Assembly (NCBI GenBank): GCA_945878965.1
Contig: CAMCUJ010000004.1
Location: 1-16,622, forward strand
Direction of reading: 5' to 3'
DNA: 16,622 nt
From: an uncultured Clostridia bacterium
GTDB taxonomy: Bacteria; Bacillota; Clostridia; Monoglobales; Monoglobaceae
In this document: positions 1-6,967 of the stretch, one piece after another
How positions within the stretch are numbered: position 1 is the stretch's first letter
Layout: every line of letters starts with the position of its first letter
The notes under the pieces: model-generated
The model's database searches: none
Told to the model about the DNA's origin: nothing
What the model saw: the letters and a program-made list of their open reading frames with translations, nothing else
Program-made: the position numbers and the translations under genes

Positions 1-625
1 CGCCGTTTTTCAATTTTAGAAAGCCATATCCATAGTATGCTTCGGGAAACTCAGGCTTTCTCTCCATAAGGATTTTGTAATGCTCCTCTGCCTTTTCGTA
101 GTCACCGCTTAATACATATGCCTCACAGAGATTATCAAGAAGAATATTATCACTTGAATTATATTCATATGCCATTTCACAAAACTCGACCGCTTTCTCG
201 GAGTTCTTACCTATTATATACATAAGCCCGAGATTCTGAAACACAGATGTATTTTTATAAACCTCGGCAACCTCTTCAAGCATTTCGGTCGCAAGAGGGA
301 CATCTCCCTCCTTCCACGCAACCAATGCACGAAGCGATTTAATTCTGAGCTTTACTCCATTCTTCTCAAGAGGGTTCATTGAAGCAACGGTTAAAACCTG
401 TCTTGCTCTGTCAAGGTCGCCTTCTCTTAAAAGAACATAACCAAACAGCATTTTATTCTCACCGCTCATCTTACCCATTTTATCCGCAAGCTCAAATGCT
501 TTAATTGCCTTATCGGCTTTTCCCGTCACATAAAGCCGTCTTGCATAAAGAGCATATAAATTCGACCTCTTTATAAATATATATATAACAATTAACGCTA
601 TAATAACCCAAACTCCTAAATCCAT
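1..625 (-). CDS. Membrane-anchored TPR-repeat protein, 3' end outside window
   Basis: The reading frame opens with ATG at 625 (MDLGVWVIIALI) and stays open to the left edge, so only the first 208 or so residues are visible. Residues 4-18 form one hydrophobic segment followed by KRSN and RR, as expected for a single N-terminal membrane anchor with the rest cytoplasmic. The remainder is helical and reads like degenerate tetratricopeptide repeats: alternating small/aromatic positions such as LFGYVLLREGDLDRA, FQNLGLMYIIGKNSEKAVEF and AYVLSGDYEKAEEHY. TPR proteins of this type usually scaffold protein complexes; no catalytic motif is visible. An AGAGGCGG-like ribosome binding site lies 7-9 bases upstream. 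It starts only 27 bp after asnS ends, with no terminator between, so co-transcription is likely. No specific function can be assigned. Confidence 0.8.
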   Translation of the reverse strand, partial: MDLGVWVIIALIVIYIFIKRSNLYALYARRLYVTGKADKAIKAFELADKMGKMSGENKMLFGYVLLREGDLDRARQVLTVASMNPLEKNGVKLRIKSLRALVAWKEGDVPLATEMLEEVAEVYKNTSVFQNLGLMYIIGKNSEKAVEFCEMAYEYNSSDNILLDNLCEAYVLSGDYEKAEEHYKILMERKPEFPEAYYGYGFLKLKNG

Positions 626-652
626 ATATAAACCGCCTCTTTAAATCGTAAT

Positions 653-2035
653 TTAACCTAAGTTATTAACCGTTCTCGGATAAGGAATTACGTCACGAAT
701 ATTGGACATTCCCGTAAGATACATAATTACTCTTTCAAATCCAAGACCATATCCCGCATGCTTTGTTCCGCCGTAACGTCTTAAATCAAGATAATGTTTG
801 TAATCCTCCTCAGAAAGTCCAAGCTCCTTCATTCTCTCGGTTAAAACTTCAATACGTTCCTCTCTCTGACTTCCGCCTATAATCTCACCTATTCCCGGAA
901 CCAGGCAATCCATAGCCGCAACTGTTTTTTTATCGTCGTTAAGTCGCATATAAAACGCCTTTATATCCTTTGGATAATCTGTAACAAAAACAGGCTTTTT
1001 GAATATCTCCTCTGTCAAATAACGCTCGTGTTCTGTCTGAAGGTCAATTCCCCATTCAACAGGAAATTCAAATTCCTTGCCGCTGTTTTTAAGCATTTCA
1101 ACAGCCTCTGTATAAGTTACTCTGCCGAACTCATTATTTAAAATATTATTAAGTCTGTCAAGAAGACCTTTATCAATAAAGCTGTTAAAGAAATTCATTT
1201 CCTCCGGTGCATTATCTAAAACGTATCTTATTATATATTTAAGCATATCCTCGGCAAGTGCCATATCATCATTTAAATCCGCAAATGCTATTTCAGGCTC
1301 AATCATCCAAAACTCTGCCGCATGACGTGTAGTATTTGAATTCTCGGCTCTGAATGTAGGACCAAATGTATAAATATCTCCAAATGCCATAGAGTAGGTT
1401 TCGCCCTCAAGCTGACCGCTTACTGTAAGTGAGGTTTCCTGTCCGAAAAAGTCCTCGGCAAAATCAACCTTATTCTCATCATTAAGAGGAAGCTTGTTCA
1501 TATCAAGAGTTGTAACTCTGAACATCTCGCCCGCACCCTCGCAGTCACTGCCTGTAATTATCGGAGTGTGAACATATACAAAGCCTCTTTCGTTGAAAAA
1601 CTTATGAATAGCATAAGCCACGCACGAGCGTACTCTGAATACTGCCGAAAAGGTATTTGTTCTCGCTCTTAAATGAGGAATGGTTCTTAAAAATTCAAGC
1701 GAGTGTCTTTTTTTCTGAAGCGGATAATCAGGAGAACTTGTTCCCTCAACCGTAATGCTTTCCGCCTTTATCTCAAACGGCTGCTTTGCGTTTGGCGTAA
1801 CCTCAAGCCTGCCTTTTATTCTAAGTGCCGAGCCCACGTTAAGCTTGCTTATCTCAGCATAATTTGATATCTTTTCTTCCTCAAACACTACCTGAACATT
1901 CTTGAAGAATGAACCATCATTTACTTCTATAAAACCAAAGCTCTTTGATGTTCTTATAGTCCTTACCCAGCCGTTTACCGAAATGTCTGTGTTGTTTAAA
2001 CTGTCATACTTTGAATAAAGCTCTTTAATTTTCAT
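653..2035 (-). CDS. asnS: Asparagine-tRNA ligase
   Basis: Charges tRNA-Asn with asparagine using ATP in the cytoplasm. The 460-residue length is normal for bacterial AsnRS. The N-terminus (residues about 16-100) is the OB-fold anticodon-binding domain ([23 protein letters not shown]). The class II core follows. Motif 2 is at about 228-250, with [21 protein letters not shown], where the ENS/RHAAEF signature points to AsnRS rather than AspRS. Motif 3 is at 430-455, with GLGFERV and PYPRT. The gene lies 73 bp after the acetyltransferase gene and 27 bp before the TPR gene. I looked for a T-box leader in the 73-bp gap and it is too short to hold one, so expression probably depends on the upstream arginine-gene promoter or on an internal start. 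Identity is secure; only operon membership is inferred. Confidence 0.98.
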   Translation of the reverse strand: MKIKELYSKYDSLNNTDISVNGWVRTIRTSKSFGFIEVNDGSFFKNVQVVFEEEKISNYAEISKLNVGSALRIKGRLEVTPNAKQPFEIKAESITVEGTSSPDYPLQKKRHSLEFLRTIPHLRARTNTFSAVFRVRSCVAYAIHKFFNERGFVYVHTPIITGSDCEGAGEMFRVTTLDMNKLPLNDENKVDFAEDFFGQETSLTVSGQLEGETYSMAFGDIYTFGPTFRAENSNTTRHAAEFWMIEPEIAFADLNDDMALAEDMLKYIIRYVLDNAPEEMNFFNSFIDKGLLDRLNNILNNEFGRVTYTEAVEMLKNSGKEFEFPVEWGIDLQTEHERYLTEEIFKKPVFVTDYPKDIKAFYMRLNDDKKTVAAMDCLVPGIGEIIGGSQREERIEVLTERMKELGLSEEDYKHYLDLRRYGGTKHAGYGLGFERVIMYLTGMSNIRDVIPYPRTVNNLG

Positions 2036-2108
2036 TCGTCCTACCTATCCTTTTCAGTTATATTAATAATTAGAATTAATCTTCATTGATACAATTATAT
2101 TTTTAAAA

Positions 2109-2594
2109 TTATCTGTAATACTTAACAAGCTCCGCACGTGGGTAACCTCTGCTGTTTTCAACAGACGCAATATAAAAGCCTCTTCCGTAATAAAAGCGTA
2201 TAAGTGATGTAACGTGTGAACCTGTATGTAATCTTAAAACCTTAATATTGTTTTGTTTCATAACATTATCAACAACATTCATAAGTATTTTACCTATACC
2301 GTTGTTTCTCTGCTCGGCACAAACTCCGAATCTGCTTAAATAAGCCGTTCCGTCATCAAAAATTTCAATTCTTACAGAGCCTACCGGAGTATCGTCAATA
2401 AATGTTACGAAAACCTCTTTAGTTTCTATGTCATGCTTTATATCCTCATAGGTTTCATTAAGAGCCTCGATATTGTAATCAAGCCCCGCCTGCTCACAAT
2501 ACTTAAGGAATGCGTCCTTTGTAATTTTTGCAATCGCCGGAATGTCCTCCTCCGTTGCTCTCTTAACCTCAAAAGCATATAATTTATCAGTCAT
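2109..2594 (-). CDS. GNAT-family N-acetyltransferase, substrate unknown
   Basis: A 161-residue single-domain GNAT protein. The acetyl-CoA-binding motif A is visible as GVCAEQRNNGIGK (residues 90-102; Q95-x-x-N-G-x-G fits the Q/R-x-x-G-x-G/A rule), preceded by the strand TPVGSVRIEI at 69-78 and followed by the typical late motif FYYGRGF (134-140). The start at 2594 is fixed by an in-frame TGA two codons upstream; the ribosome binding site is loose (GGAGAG about 15 bases away, with a nearer GAG). It sits 31 bp after argF in a run of arginine genes. This raises the possibility that it supplies N-acetylglutamate (an ArgA-like role) or acetylates an amino-acid-like substrate, but that is inference from position: the sequence does not carry motifs I can tie to ArgA. 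It could equally be a protein or antibiotic acetyltransferase. Confidence 0.88.
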   Translation of the reverse strand: MTDKLYAFEVKRATEEDIPAIAKITKDAFLKYCEQAGLDYNIEALNETYEDIKHDIETKEVFVTFIDDTPVGSVRIEIFDDGTAYLSRFGVCAEQRNNGIGKILMNVVDNVMKQNNIKVLRLHTGSHVTSLIRFYYGRGFYIASVENSRGYPRAELVKYYR

Positions 2595-2625
2595 TAAATC
2601 TCATCTTCTCTCCAAAATTTATCAA

Positions 2626-3546
2626 TTAGTCGCCCATCAGCATAGCCATTACAGCTTTCTGAGCATGAAGTCTGTTTTCTGCTTCATCAAAAATAACGGA
2701 ATGCTCACCGTCAATTATATCCTCAGTTACTTCATAGCCACGGTATGCCGGCAGACAGTGAAGGAATATATAATCATCCTTTGCGTGCTTTGCAAGCTCA
2801 GCGTTAAGCTGATATGGTGAGAATATCTTTACACGCTCAGCCTTTTCAGCCTCCTGTCCCATACTTACCCAAGTATCTGTGCATAGAATATCTGCATCCT
2901 TAACCGCTTCAAGCGGGTCATAGGTTGTAACAATTGTACTTCCAGTTGACTTAGCGTCATCCTTAGCATTTGCAACTATTTCTTCATTACATTCGTAACC
3001 CTTAGGAGTTGCAACAGTGATATCCATACCTGCCTTTGCCGCCGCATATAAAAGCGAATGTGCAACATTATTTCCGTCGCCGACATAAGCAAACTTAAGA
3101 CCCTCAAGCTTTCCTTTATGCTCATAGATTGTAAGGAAATCCGCAAGTGCCTGACATGGGTGAAGCAAATCCGTAAGTCCGTTAATTACAGGAACTGTGC
3201 CATACTTTGCCAAATCCTCAACATCGCTGTGTGCATAGGTTCTTATCATAATTCCGTCAACAAAGCGGCTCATTACGTTGGCTGTATCATATATACTTTC
3301 GCCCCTGCCGAGCTGCATATCATTTGCACTTAAAAACATAGGATATCCGCCAAGCTGATACATTCCCGTTTCAAATGAAATTCGGGTTCTTGTAGATGAC
3401 TTTGTGAAAATCATCGCAAGAGTCTTTCCCTTTAGTAAGTGATGCGTAATTCCTGCCTTTGTTTCTGCCTTTAGCTTCCCTGCAAGAGTTAAAATCTTGT
3501 TAAACTCTTCATTAGTTATATCATGCAAGCTTATTAAATGTTTCAT
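2626..3546 (-). CDS. argF: Ornithine carbamoyltransferase
   Basis: Makes citrulline from ornithine and carbamoyl phosphate in arginine synthesis. Counting from the start chosen here (306 residues), the carbamoyl-phosphate loop STRTR is at 51-55, HPCQ at 129-132, the ornithine-side DTWVSMG at 224-230 and HCLP at 263-266, so all active-site signatures are intact. An in-frame ATG at 3561 would add five residues, but its ribosome binding site would be only two to three bases away and overlaps a small hairpin (stems 3566-3570 and 3575-3579). The ATG at 3546 has GGAG nine bases upstream and gives the usual MKHLISLHD start, so I choose it. It follows argD by 54 bp with no terminator. The anabolic role (argF rather than arcB) is inferred from the argD neighbour. 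Confidence 0.97.
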   Translation of the reverse strand: MKHLISLHDITNEEFNKILTLAGKLKAETKAGITHHLLKGKTLAMIFTKSSTRTRISFETGMYQLGGYPMFLSANDMQLGRGESIYDTANVMSRFVDGIMIRTYAHSDVEDLAKYGTVPVINGLTDLLHPCQALADFLTIYEHKGKLEGLKFAYVGDGNNVAHSLLYAAAKAGMDITVATPKGYECNEEIVANAKDDAKSTGSTIVTTYDPLEAVKDADILCTDTWVSMGQEAEKAERVKIFSPYQLNAELAKHAKDDYIFLHCLPAYRGYEVTEDIIDGEHSVIFDEAENRLHAQKAVMAMLMGD

Positions 3547-3600
3547 ATACTCTATCTCCATTTCTCCGTAAAACTACGGTAAAATTAATCTGTTAAAAAA

Positions 3601-4794
3601 CTAAATCTCATTTAAAGCCCTATTAAGTACATTTATAAATCCGTCTATGTCTTCCTTTGTAAGAATAAGCGGAGGAACAATTCTTAAAACCTTTGCTCCG
3701 ACAACGCCCACAAGGTACTTATTCTCCCTCATATACGCACCGATTTTTCCGGCAATTTCGTCCTTAAACTCGACTCCAAGCATAAGTCCCATTCCTCGAA
3801 CCTCTGCAATTTCCGAATATTTTTCGGCTAATTCATCAAGCTGATTCTTAAAATATTTGCCCATATTTTCAGCATTTTCAAGAACGCCGTTATTTACAAG
3901 CTCGTCAATAACTACAAGACCTGCTCTTGTTGAAAGAGGATTGCCGCCGAAAGTAGTTCCGTGGTCACCCGGTGTAAAGCCCTTAGCCGCCTCCTCCTTT
4001 GCACAAAGTGCACCTATTACAACTCCGCCGCCGAGACCCTTGGCAAGCGTAAATATATCAGGCTCAACGCCATAATTTTCATAAGCAAAAAGTCTGCCGG
4101 TTCTGCCGATGCCGGTCTGAACCTCATCAACGATCATAAATGCTCCGTATTTATCGCAAAGCTCACGGACAGCATTTACATACTCAGGGGTAAGAGGTCT
4201 TACACCGCTTTCGCCTTGAATAAGCTCAACCATTACAGCCGCAACATTATCATTCATAGCATTTTTAAGCTGCTCTATATCGTTTGCATCAACATGAGTA
4301 AACTTTTCAATAAGCGGAGCATATGGCTTCTGATACTTTTCCTGTCCTGTTGCCGCAACGGTTGCAAGAGTTCTGCCGTGGAACGAATTTTTAAGAGTTA
4401 TAAACTCAGTTCTCGGATTTCCGCTTTTGTAAAAATAGTTCTTCGCAAGCTTTATAGCACCTTCATTCGCCTCAGCGCCCGTATTTGCGAAAAATACTCT
4501 GTCAGCACAAGAGTTATCCGCAAGCTCCTTTGCAAGAAGTGCCTGATTCTTCACATAATACACACTTGATGTATGCATTAGATTTTTAACCTGCTCGCAA
4601 AGCTCCTCCGTAAGTCTTTTATGATTATATCCCAAACAATTAACAGCAATACCTGCGAAAAAGTCTGAGTACTCCTCCCCGTCTATATTTTTAAGCTTTA
4701 TTCCGTTTCCCGATTCAAAGCAAAGCTCGGTTCTGCTGCCGAAAGTATTCATATAATACTTTTGGTCAAGCTCTTTGACTTCTTCAAGCGTCAT
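3601..4794 (-). CDS. argD: Acetylornithine aminotransferase
   Basis: A PLP-dependent class III aminotransferase of 397 residues, the normal family length. It converts N-acetylglutamate semialdehyde to N-acetylornithine using glutamate, and ArgD enzymes often also serve lysine synthesis. Visible motifs are NTGAEANE (104-111, phosphate-binding turn), SFHGRTLA (137-144), DEVQTGIGRTG (223-233, with the pyridine-N aspartate D223), the Schiff-base lysine K252 in TLAKGLGGG, and TFGGNPL (281-287). The start is supported by AAGGAG eight bases upstream of ATG. It is the first gene of the leftward cluster argD-argF-GNAT-asnS-TPR, and a good promoter lies about 90 bp upstream. A related class III transaminase is possible, but the argF neighbour makes ArgD by far the best call. 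Confidence 0.96.
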   Translation of the reverse strand: MTLEEVKELDQKYYMNTFGSRTELCFESGNGIKLKNIDGEEYSDFFAGIAVNCLGYNHKRLTEELCEQVKNLMHTSSVYYVKNQALLAKELADNSCADRVFFANTGAEANEGAIKLAKNYFYKSGNPRTEFITLKNSFHGRTLATVAATGQEKYQKPYAPLIEKFTHVDANDIEQLKNAMNDNVAAVMVELIQGESGVRPLTPEYVNAVRELCDKYGAFMIVDEVQTGIGRTGRLFAYENYGVEPDIFTLAKGLGGGVVIGALCAKEEAAKGFTPGDHGTTFGGNPLSTRAGLVVIDELVNNGVLENAENMGKYFKNQLDELAEKYSEIAEVRGMGLMLGVEFKDEIAGKIGAYMRENKYLVGVVGAKVLRIVPPLILTKEDIDGFINVLNRALNEI

Positions 4795-4824
4795 ATTAAT
4801 CTCTCCTTTTCAAAAGTGAAACTA

Positions 4825-4872
4825 TGTTAAAATTCATATTTTAATTTTACCTGTTAACATAAATATTTTAAC
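4825..4872 (-). repeat. Tandem 21-bp direct repeats in the argD leader, possible operator
   Basis: Two 21-bp copies at 4825-4845 and 4852-4872 agree at 17 of 21 positions (TGTTAA.AT..ATATTTTAA on the plus strand) with a 27-bp period. They lie just downstream of the argD -10 box, where a repressor could block transcription. ArgR is the expected regulator of argD, and one copy contains the partial palindrome TATG-N8-CATA, but the spacing does not match the 18-bp ARG box well. The region is AT-rich, so chance is a real alternative. Confidence 0.35.
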
Positions 4873-4883
4873 GTATCATTTTT

Positions 4884-4912
4884 ATTATAACGAATAATCA
4901 ACTTAAAATCAA
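4884..4912 (-). promoter_or_regulatory. Sigma-A promoter for argD and the genes after it
   Basis: On the minus strand, TTGATT (4912-4907) and TATAAT (4889-4884) are separated by 17 bases. The -10 is perfect and the -35 matches four of six. The expected start is near 4877, giving a leader of about 80 nt. The 160-bp gap 4795-4954 is divergent: it must also hold a rightward promoter for the gene at 4955, but I cannot place that one with confidence. Confidence 0.75.
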
Positions 4913-4954
4913 CCATAATATTAATAAATAATATTAAAATAAGGGGATATTTCT

Positions 4955-5167
4955 ATGAAATTTATCAATAAGACTCCAAATAAAAGTAAAACATCGGTTT
5001 TTGACGAGGAATTCGCCGAAGAATTAACAGAGGATACAACCAGATACGGAGAATTTATTCCCACATATTTTCATTGGACAACCTTCAAACAGCAACAAGA
5101 ACGTGCAAAAATCCTTTCCAAAATAGGGAAAACCAAAAATTCTCATCAGAGCGACAACTTAGAGTAG
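4955..5167 (+). CDS. Small hypothetical protein, 70 residues
   Basis: The only convincing gene on the plus strand. ATG at 4955 is preceded by AAGGGG eight bases upstream, and a perfect 13-bp terminator hairpin begins six bases after the stop, so the unit looks expressed. The protein (starting MKFINKTPNKSKTSVFDEEF) is hydrophilic and charged. It has an acidic stretch DEEFAEELTED at 17-27, an aromatic centre (YGEFIPTYFHW, 31-41) and a lysine-rich C-terminal half (KQQQERAKILSKIGKTKN). There is no signal peptide, membrane segment or cysteine motif. I do not recognise the family. It could be a small cytoplasmic regulator or a relic of a mobile unit, since it lies next to a truncated Rpn-type gene and a dispersed repeat. 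Confidence 0.65.
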   Translation: MKFINKTPNKSKTSVFDEEFAEELTEDTTRYGEFIPTYFHWTTFKQQQERAKILSKIGKTKNSHQSDNLE

Positions 5168-5172
5168 ATAGA

Positions 5173-5213
5173 ATTAAACGGCAGAATTTATAATCTGCCG
5201 TTTAATGAATTTT
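5173..5213 (+). terminator. Terminator of the 70-residue orphan ORF
   Basis: A perfect 13-bp stem (5173-5185 with 5194-5206, core AAACGGCAGA/TCTGCCGTTT) with an 8-nt loop is followed by GAATTTT. It begins six bases after the stop at 5167. The A-rich 5' flank is too poor in T on the other strand to be a good terminator there, so the plus strand is its main direction. Confidence 0.8.
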
Positions 5214-5223
5214 ATACGAAATT

Positions 5224-5517
5224 TTATGCAGAATGTTTTTCAGTAAGCTTCTTAATCACATCAATCCCAAGCTTTGTCGCCTCCGAAATTTCTTCAAAAG
5301 TAAGCTTACCCATTTTAACCAAGCTTAGCGCCATTTCAATATTTGCTTCTTCTCGTCCTTCTTCTCTGCCTTTTGCGAGTCCTTCTTCAAGCCATTCTTC
5401 ACGTGATTCCTTGCATATTTCCTTTACCAATGCTTCAACCTTTCTACACATATTATTAACATCGTCCTTTTCTGTTTTTAAATATGCAGTTGCTTCTGAA
5501 AGTATATCGTAATTCAA
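5224..5517 (-). pseudogene. C-terminal remnant of an Rpn / PD-(D/E)XK-type transposase-like nuclease
   Basis: The frame encodes about 97 residues resembling the tail of Rpn (YhgA-like) recombination-promoting nucleases. It has a helical DILSEATAYLKTEKDDVNNMC segment, a charged EEWLEEGLAKGREEGREE coiled stretch, and a terminal ALSLVKMGKLTFEEISEATKLGIDVIKKL helix-turn-helix-like module. The catalytic PD-(D/E)XK domain that should fill the first 200 or so residues is missing. The only possible start near this boundary is TTG at 5517 without a clear ribosome binding site. The frame runs open upstream to a TAG at 5602-5604, but that part reads as unrelated sequence and borders the hairpin repeat at 5606-5689. 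I read it as a gene truncated at its 5' end, perhaps by repeat-mediated rearrangement. A small surviving expressed protein is not excluded. Confidence 0.7.
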
Positions 5518-5560
5518 TAAGCTGCACAGCGTTCCCTTGCAAGTACGTTCATAACAGTAT

Positions 5561-5581
5561 AACTCACACTTGACGTGAGTT
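5561..5581. repeat. Small inverted repeat AACTCAC / GTGAGTT
   Basis: Perfect 7-bp arms at 5561-5567 and 5575-5581 with a 7-nt spacer, followed on the plus strand by AAAAAT. It lies between the Rpn remnant and the double-hairpin repeat and may mark a junction. No function is evident. Confidence 0.5.
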
Positions 5582-5605
5582 AAAAATCCGTATTCAATAA
5601 ACTAA

Positions 5606-5689
5606 ATCTATACGGAACGCTTTACGGGGCGTCGGGGAATTTCCCCGACCGTCGTTTTCGGTTCCTTTTGGACGAGCAAAAGGAACAAA
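5606..5689 (-). repeat. Dispersed double-hairpin intergenic repeat, copy 1
   Basis: Read on the minus strand, hairpin 1 is GTTCCTTTTG-CTCGTC-CAAAAGGAAC (5686-5661, ten perfect pairs). It is followed by AAAACGAC and hairpin 2, GTCGGGG/CCCCGAC (5649-5631, seven pairs, 5-nt loop), and ends near CGTATAGAT (5614-5606). Bases 5689-5643 match the copy at 9557-9603 in 40 of 47 positions, in the opposite orientation. It starts a few bases after the rplL terminator. It is non-coding and resembles REP-like extragenic elements. Confidence 0.75.
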
Positions 5690-5693
5690 TACT

Positions 5694-5727
5694 AAAAAAA
5701 TCCCCGAACCTCAATCTGAAGCTCGGG
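5694..5727 (-). terminator. Rho-independent terminator of rplJ-rplL
   Basis: On the minus strand an 11-bp stem (5727-5717 with 5713-5703, CCCGAGCTTCA pairing with TGAGGTTCGGG, two G-U wobbles, 3-nt loop) is followed by GATTTTTTT (T-run at 5700-5694). It begins 38 bases after the rplL stop. This is a strong, canonical end to the ribosomal operon. Confidence 0.93.
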
Positions 5728-5764
5728 AATAATTAATTTACAGTAAATATTAATCAGAAACTGA

Positions 5765-6136
5765 TTACTTAAGCTCAACAGTTGCTCCAACTTCTTCAAG
5801 CTTAGTCTTCATTTCCTCAGCAGCGTCCTTGTCAACAGCTTCCTTAACTGTCTTTGGAGCACCGTCAACTAATGCCTTAGCTTCTGCAAGACCAAGACCT
5901 GTGATTTCTCTTACAACCTTTATAACCTTAATCTTCTGAGAACCTGCGTTAGCAAGAACAACGTCAAACTCTGACTTCTCAGCAGCGCCGGCACCGGCAT
6001 CACCGGCAACACCTGCAACCATTACAGGAGCAGCAGCAGATACGCCGAACTCTTCCTCAAGTGCCTTTACTAAATCGTTTACTTCTAATAATGTAAGTTC
6101 TTTTATTTCATCAACTAATTTTGTGATATCAGCCAT
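5765..6136 (-). CDS. rplL: Large ribosomal subunit protein bL12 (L7/L12)
   Basis: The 123-residue stalk protein that recruits translation factors to the ribosome; it binds L10 as dimers. The N-terminal dimerisation domain ([30 protein letters not shown], residues 2-31) is followed by an Ala/Gly/Val hinge (about 32-52). The conserved C-terminal domain has [39 protein letters not shown], in which the factor-binding helices carry KIKVIKVVR and GLGLAEAK. Length and sequence are standard. GGAGGT lies nine bases before the ATG. It follows rplJ by 78 bp, a gap that holds a small hairpin, and is closed by a strong terminator. In most Bacillota rpoB comes next; here it does not. Confidence 0.99.
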   Translation of the reverse strand: MADITKLVDEIKELTLLEVNDLVKALEEEFGVSAAAPVMVAGVAGDAGAGAAEKSEFDVVLANAGSQKIKVIKVVREITGLGLAEAKALVDGAPKTVKEAVDKDAAEEMKTKLEEVGATVELK

Positions 6137-6169
6137 TTTAAAATACCTCCGTTAATTTTTATAATTTAT

Positions 6170-6183
6170 GCAGATTTCTCTGC
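6170..6183 (-). other. GNRA-type hairpin between rplJ and rplL
   Basis: On the minus strand GCAGA-GAAA-TCTGC forms five pairs closed by a GAAA tetraloop, about 35 bases before the rplL start. There is no T-run, so it is not a terminator. It might affect mRNA processing or the higher rplL output, but it is short and may be incidental. Confidence 0.45.
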
Positions 6184-6214
6184 CTCATATTTATTTTTTA
6201 ATTGATTTTAATGA

Positions 6215-6736
6215 TTATTCAGCATCAGCCGCAGCTTCGCCGTTATCTTCTTTCTTTGCAATAGCATCCAAAGTTCTTGCAAGCTTGCTGATAGGTGCCT
6301 GTAAGCTTCCAAGCATCTTAGAAATAAGTACTTCCTTAGATGGGATAGATGCATAAGTCTTAACCTCGTCAACACTTATAACCTTGCCGTCTACAAAACC
6401 TGACTTAATTTCAAGATTTTCATGCTCCTTTGCAAACTCAACCAATACCTTTGCAGGTGCAACAACATCATCTGTGCTTGTAGCAAGTGCTGTAGGACCA
6501 TGAAGTACTGAATCAAGCTCAGATAATCCAACCTCATTTGCAGCAAAACGTGTTAATGTGTTCTTTACAACTGTATACTCAACACCGGCCTCTCTTAGCT
6601 TTTTACGAAGCTCTGTATCCTGTTCAACAGTTAAACCTCTGTAGTCAGCTATAACACCGGCCTGTGCATTCTTTAGTCTTTCAGTAAGCTCGGCAACAAC
6701 TGCCTTTTTGCTCTCTAATACTTTCTGACTTGGCAT
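6215..6736 (-). CDS. rplJ: Large ribosomal subunit protein uL10
   Basis: A 173-residue stalk-base protein that anchors L7/L12 to 23S rRNA and represses its own operon by binding the leader. The start MPSQKVLESKKAVVAELTERL at 6736 is chosen because GGAGG lies eight bases upstream and the family begins this way. A longer in-frame reading to 6802 would add 22 residues encoded by the attenuator hairpin, which is not credible. Typical L10 features are ADYRGLTVEQDTELRKKLREAG (RNA-binding fold), YTVVKNTLTRFA, GPTALA, and the C-terminal helix that docks L12 dimers (SKLARTLDAIAKKED). It is preceded by an L10-type leader and attenuator and by its own consensus promoter. Confidence 0.98.
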   Translation of the reverse strand: MPSQKVLESKKAVVAELTERLKNAQAGVIADYRGLTVEQDTELRKKLREAGVEYTVVKNTLTRFAANEVGLSELDSVLHGPTALATSTDDVVAPAKVLVEFAKEHENLEIKSGFVDGKVISVDEVKTYASIPSKEVLISKMLGSLQAPISKLARTLDAIAKKEDNGEAAADAE

Positions 6737-6774
6737 TATTCTTCCTCCTTCCATATAGCCGTTTAAGTTTCCGT

Positions 6775-6808
6775 AAAAAAAGTCCTTTCGCAAAATTCGC
6801 AAAAGGAC
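6775..6808 (-). terminator. Leader attenuator upstream of rplJ
   Basis: On the minus strand the 27-nt segment 6808-6782 (GTCCTTTTGCG...GCGAAAGGAC) folds into a 12-pair stem with two G-U pairs and a 3-nt loop, and is followed directly by seven T (6781-6775). It ends about 38 bases before the rplJ start. A strong terminator placed inside a leader, after an L10-type binding element, fits the known attenuation of rplJL operons by L10 and L12. Confidence 0.85.
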
Positions 6809-6841
6809 ATAACTTCATAATTAATCAGCAAAAAATCGCTA

Positions 6842-6895
6842 TATTATATCTGTCCTCGGCAGGATTTAATTTTGTACCTGCTGTCTGCGGAAACC
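6842..6895 (-). promoter_or_regulatory. L10 leader (r-protein L10 binding element)
   Basis: On the minus strand CCGCAGACAGCAGGT (6890-6876) and CCTGCCGAGGAC (6863-6852) form a GCAGG/CCTGC stem with a purine-rich asymmetric bulge. This matches my recollection of the conserved L10 leader consensus, in which L10 complexed with L12 binds and promotes termination. It lies between the rplJ promoter and the attenuator, exactly as in other Bacillota. A covariance search with the L10 leader model would settle it. Confidence 0.8.
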
Positions 6896-6967
6896 ATTAT
6901 TAATTTTTATTAATATGCCTTATCCGCTTAAAACAAAGCAGATATAACATTCTTAAAATACTTAGCT

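Noticed and set aside
2036..2108. T-box riboswitch before asnS
   Set aside because: The 73-bp gap is too short for a T-box and shows no TGGNACC-like sequence followed by a terminator.
3547..3561. Earlier ATG for argF at 3561
   Set aside because: Its ribosome binding site would be two to three bases away and overlaps a hairpin; 3546 has a good site and the usual N-terminus.
3961..4569. Long open frame on the plus strand across argD
   Set aside because: It lies wholly antisense to a conserved gene, has no ribosome binding site, and its cysteine/serine/isoleucine-rich composition is typical of a shadow frame.
6737..6802. In-frame N-terminal extension of rplJ
   Set aside because: It is encoded by the attenuator hairpin and its T-run, while the family start and a GGAGG at the right distance point to 6736.
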